Shown here one piece after another: positions 59,700 through 64,000 of a stretch of 64,000 bases of DNA; the first letter of the stretch is position 1; each line of letters begins with the position of its first letter. The DNA comes from Ignelater luminosus (Eukaryota > Arthropoda > Insecta > Coleoptera > Elateridae), in assembly GCA_011009095.1 (NCBI GenBank), contig VTPC01090588.1, forward strand, positions 248,001-312,000, written 5' to 3'. A program made the position numbers and the translations under genes. The notes under the pieces were generated by a model, which saw only the letters and a program-made list of their open reading frames with translations, was not told where the DNA came from and did not search any database.

Positions 59700-62600
59700 A
59701 CCCATTGTAACATCCAAATGATACGTGGAATTCAAAGGATCATGACAGTAAGTGTTCTTTGACGTTCCAATTGATTTTTGTCGTTTTTAAGAGACAATTC
59801 TCTTTTATTATTACTACCTTCTCTTCATTTATTTCTTCCCGACATATTCCTTCGTTATTTTGAACTTCCTTTTAAGTTTCCTGTATGACTATCCAAGTTT
59901 CTCAACAGCTACATTTACAAGTTCTTTTTTCTTCCTTCTTGCCATCTTTCTAGCTCTTCTGCCATTACCAGATAATCTGCTAAGTGGTATTTCACGCTCA
60001 ATCCTCTTAGGAATATCATATCAATCAATCTTCTGCGACTATCTTTATTAAGTTGTTCCACATTCGTTATTAATAGTTAAAACATCAAAATTTTTGTCGC
60101 AATCAACAGTTAAAGTGTGCAAAATTGTAAAGCGAATAACATTCTGTGCAAAGGCCACTGCGTTTAATTTTTCCAGGTAAGAAAAGTTTGTACAGATAGT
60201 TAGTTGACAAACCCTTAAGATAGATAGATCTCGGCCATATGAATTAAACAACATCTCAGAGTCCATTCTATTACGTCGCTATGTTAATTTTAGTCCGTGC
60301 GAGGCAGGCCGAAATCACTCAAAATATCGGCTGCTCTCCCTGCACCCTCCGTCGTTGCGTAGAATTATTACTAGTAGTCTTTGAGTTATTGATGAAAGTC
60401 TGGTATACACTTTCTTGGGCCATCGACTCTCTATTTGACCGAAACTAAAGACGTAGTCTACGTCAAAAACTAGAAACGAAGAATATAATCAGAAGAAGCA
60501 TTCAAAACAAAAAGGCTTTTTTTAATGTCTATTGGTCGAACACAATAAAGCTGCGAATGTAATTAGACCAGCACTTTCATTTTAGTTTGAATAATGAATG
60601 TGTTGGTTCTGTATTTCTAATGGCTACTTCTTCTTATTTCCCATCACAACAAAATTAAGAAAACGCTCTGTAAGTTATACAAGTTTCATAATTAAGGCGC
60701 AAAATAGCGAATAACTAAATACAGCGAGATCGAAAAAAAAACTTTTTCGAGCAGCTATCAGTTTCTTGAGGCATATGTTCCTAATCAATGAAAAAGTAGC
60801 TAACTTCAAATCATAATATTGTGGTGAAACAACCTGTGTATTTTTCTAGACAGAAAATAGGATTATTTTCAGCCACAGACATCAAAGGTACCAATGGGTA
60901 GTCTTTTCGTTTATGGCCAACTGAGGATATAAACTTTATGGATCACTCGTTATAATACAAGTACATGAACTCTGTTAATGTTGCAATATTTTCTACAATC
61001 TAACAAATATGGAGATGTGTACGTTTGTTGATAGTACTACTCGTTTTTAAATCTTTACTCTCTAGATGTGTACTGTGCGTGTTTTCTTGCACGCCTATAG
61101 AGATCTCATTTGATTCAAACTCATATGGCAGCAAAAGCTAGGGATGGGTGCTGCTTAAAAAATAAATATATTTAAAAAAACAGTTTAATCTTTTTTAACA
61201 CTTCTAATTAAATAAGTCTGGTTAAAACAATAGCAGTGATTTAAAAACAATACTTAATAAAGCATTGTAATTCATTCATCCTAAAATTACAAGTACAAAG
61301 GCTATTATGGGACTTTTAAAATAAATTGTTTTGACGGGTGTGTTGTAGGAAGACACAAATTATTGCAATTAGAGATATCTACATAAGGTCAAGCACGACA
61401 ATCCTTTATTGTTTTTGCACACGAATAAATATTAAGTGAAGGGAGGATCTGTAGAGAATGCAAGTTGTTTTGCATTGAAAGGAGTATTAGAATGACTGCA
61501 AACTAATTTAAATCTTGAACTTTTGGATATTTATAAATTACTTATAATAATATATATGTAATGTGCCTTTTTTAGTTCAACGAAATAATTTTAATGGGTT
61601 ACCTAGGGCAAGCAAAAAACTTGTATATATGCATTTGTGCGAAAGTTGAACATCTCACGATAGAAAGTATTCTTTAACTATTTACAATTAATGCCATGTC
61701 CATAAAAGACATCAAGAATTTTCTGTTAATTCTGGGTTTTCTAAAAAAGGAAGAAACTTCGTTTATGAACAATTACTTCTGCGAAATTGTGACGATGGTA
61801 TGTAGCTGTTTTTGTTTTCGAACTAATGAGTTTTTCGATTAAACAGCGAAATGTTAACGTGTATAATACTTACTTATTTTATTTCAAGAATTTGTGAAAG
61901 GTTAACCTTATTTTCGTTTAAATTTTGTTTTTTTTTCCTATGTAATTAGAAAAACAGGTATTTGATAAAACGGATACACATTTTGTTGCGTAAGGAAGAT
62001 CAGGAAGTAACACTTTTTTAAAACAAGATATTAGAAATTCAACCAATATTTCATTTTTCCTCTTCATTGCTAAACTTGAAAAGATAACAATTTAAAAACG
62101 AGTAAGAATGTGACAATTACTTCAATTAGAATCCTTTAATACAGTTTCTGGACATGTTTAGTGGACTTATAAAATCGTCGATCAAATAATCATAAAAGCG
62201 AACTAAAATAAAATAAATACTCTAAACGGTACATGCTATTCATCAATTAAACATTTTCTCAGGTTTGCGCCTTGACGCAGCGTTGAAGTTTCCGTACCTT
62301 TAGAGTTCATTTTTAATCCATCTTTCACGTTCCATTTAGCTTAGTTTGAATTAGTCACTAAAGGGATTTAATAAACTATACAAGAATGTTAATTTAACAA
62401 CAAAAAAATTAAATATTCTGTTTGTACCTAATGCTAGTTATTTCACACTCTATTAAATTGCATTTTTCTATCTGATTTAATTGCTGCAATTGTAAATTAG
62501 AAAACCAAGAAATGATTTAATTAAAACATTGAATTACTTAAATTCTGTTGAATTGGAAAAAAAGAAGAATAATGGAATTTCGAAACAAATAATTCCAACT

Positions 62601-64000
62601 CATTATTAAATTTTTTGATCACTTGCAAAATTGCTTTAATTATTTTGTAAGATGCCTTGCAGTTTTCAATAAGAATCTATAGTTAAAAGTCGATAAAGTC
62701 TTCGGGCGGTTCTTTTGAAAAGTAGCGTTTGGTTCAAGGCAAACACGTGTGAAGTAGCCTCCTCTTATTTTTCTGAATTATATTATTTATTTATTTTTAT
62801 CTCTTTTACGAAAGTGATAATAATAATTTTACTTTAAATTAATATCAATATAACTACAGCTTTTTTAAAAAACCTAATAGTATCAAAAATACTTTCGCCT
62901 TGCTGTAACTAAAAACTATCTTTGTCACTACTTAAATACTGCAATATTTTGGTACACGATTGCATTAGATATGCTTATTATTAAGATCAAGACCGAAAAG
63001 TGTAGAATTGTACTGAGTTCTCTTTATATCATTCTATCACGAACTGTGGTATCTAGAGATCCAGATAAAAGAATGCTATGAGTTAAAAAGTCTCCTTAGT
63101 CAACTTGCGTTTCGGAAATTCCTTCCTCACACCTCGATTAAGCAAAAACAATTAGAACCTTGTTGCTTGACTGTTTATGTTGAACTTGTATATCTTCTCG
63201 AAATCCATTTATTGAGAATCTTTTCTTCTTTCGTTATTAAATTTTGGCAAGATCAGAAAACTTTCCACGAGTATTGTTATCTGATGCCTTAAGCAATAAA
63301 GATCGTATTTGGTACTATGGTGAATATGATAAGACTATTTATGTCAGGTATTAAAAATGATAAATCTTCATGAAATATTCTTACATCCGATCAAAGTACT
63401 TGATCGAGAGATCAAAACTCCCATCAGTGAAAAATTGATCAAGAAATTAAGAGTGTTACATTATGATATCAAACCGGAAATTCTAGCAAAAACATACTTA
63501 TTACGCTGAAACTAGAAGAATCTTCCTAACTCTTCCACTATAGAAATGGTGGGAAGAGACTACTCCAAAAACAGTTTCCTTGTATGAATGGAGATATAAA
63601 GTGTTACGTTATATAGGAAAATAAACTGTGCTTTAGAAATTCTAAAGAATTGTAAAGTTCATTTAACTTATCTTTGCAAATTTTAACAGACACCTCAAAC
63701 ATTGTCATAAAAAATGACAAATGACACTACTTATAAGAACCCCTTATAACTTACAAATAATGGAAAAATAAATACGGAAGCTATCGTTTTATACAAGAAT
63801 AAAAGATGACAAAGGAAATAATATCATAATTGATTGTACTGCTTAAAAGGAAACACAAAACAAGATTTAACAAAAAGGATTTTAGAAGGTCTACCTTATT
63901 GGATAAAGATAAACAAATGACGACCCACTTATTAACGCTCGTATTTAAATGTATCTTTTAATGAATAAGAAAGTGAAGTATCATTCCCAGTGATTGGTTT
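59700..64000. other. no gene recognised
   Basis: AT-rich. 60270-60480 is more GC-rich and has a palindromic ACGTAGTCTACGT near 60450, suggestive of repeat DNA, but has no identifiable coding or RNA gene. Confidence 0.4.

Noticed and set aside
1-64000. CRISPR arrays, bacterial operons, rRNA genes
   Set aside because: No regularly spaced repeats, no Shine-Dalgarno-linked gene runs and no rRNA-like conserved blocks; the window is animal nuclear DNA.

Overview
The window is strongly AT-rich animal nuclear DNA. It holds one recognisable split host gene in a landscape of transposable elements. The host gene encodes a secreted protein with a single chitin-binding (peritrophin-A type) domain, of the kind called CPAP1, and chitin-cuticle genes of this type point to an arthropod. 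Together with Mos1-like mariners and DD41D elements, an insect is most likely. I cannot name the species.

Layout. 1-866: 5' part of a decayed mauritiana-type mariner on the minus strand. 5.3-8 kb: fragments of two more transposases. 8.2-8.6 kb: a TA-flanked MITE. 9.5-11.9 kb: a tandem and inverted repeat array invaded by an apparently intact DD41D Tc1/mariner-superfamily element. 12-13.7 kb: two orphan coding-like scraps. 15.2-19.6 kb: a Ty3/gypsy retroelement with a complete 3' LTR, a deleted 5' portion, and an unusual C-terminal extension made of a macrodomain (TARG1/OARD1-like) followed by a CCCH zinc finger. 22.6-23.9 kb: a nearly complete second mariner copy, then a decayed Tc1-like transposase and a G/T-rich low-complexity tract. 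27.1-27.7 kb: a MITE. 30.1-32.6 kb: a decayed element with a Mutator-like transposase and a YqaJ-type nuclease domain. 33.0-33.4 kb: a pogo/Tigger-type MITE. 34.1-35.8 kb: a long inverted repeat.

The host gene lies on the minus strand. The last three exons (46.1, 38.8 and 38.6 kb) are well supported by splice signals, matching phases and domain content. A candidate signal-peptide exon at 57.0 kb fits in phase but is only a prediction. The large second intron contains a degenerate 2.7 kb DD41D transposon. The putative first intron contains an LTR-like, GC-richer stretch at 49.5-50.2 kb. From 57 to 64 kb I see no convincing gene, only a short tandem repeat at 59.2 kb and a small ORF at 59.5 kb.

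The most unusual item is the gypsy element. Its pol-type reading frame runs from integrase through a GPY/F-type module directly into a macrodomain that keeps the residues used for ADP-ribosyl-glutamate hydrolysis in TARG1, then into a CCCH finger, ending 27 bp before the 3' LTR. That LTR also contains two perfect three-unit heat-shock elements upstream of a TATA-like box. The copy itself is dead because its 5' LTR, gag and most of protease are missing and integrase carries a stop and a frameshift.
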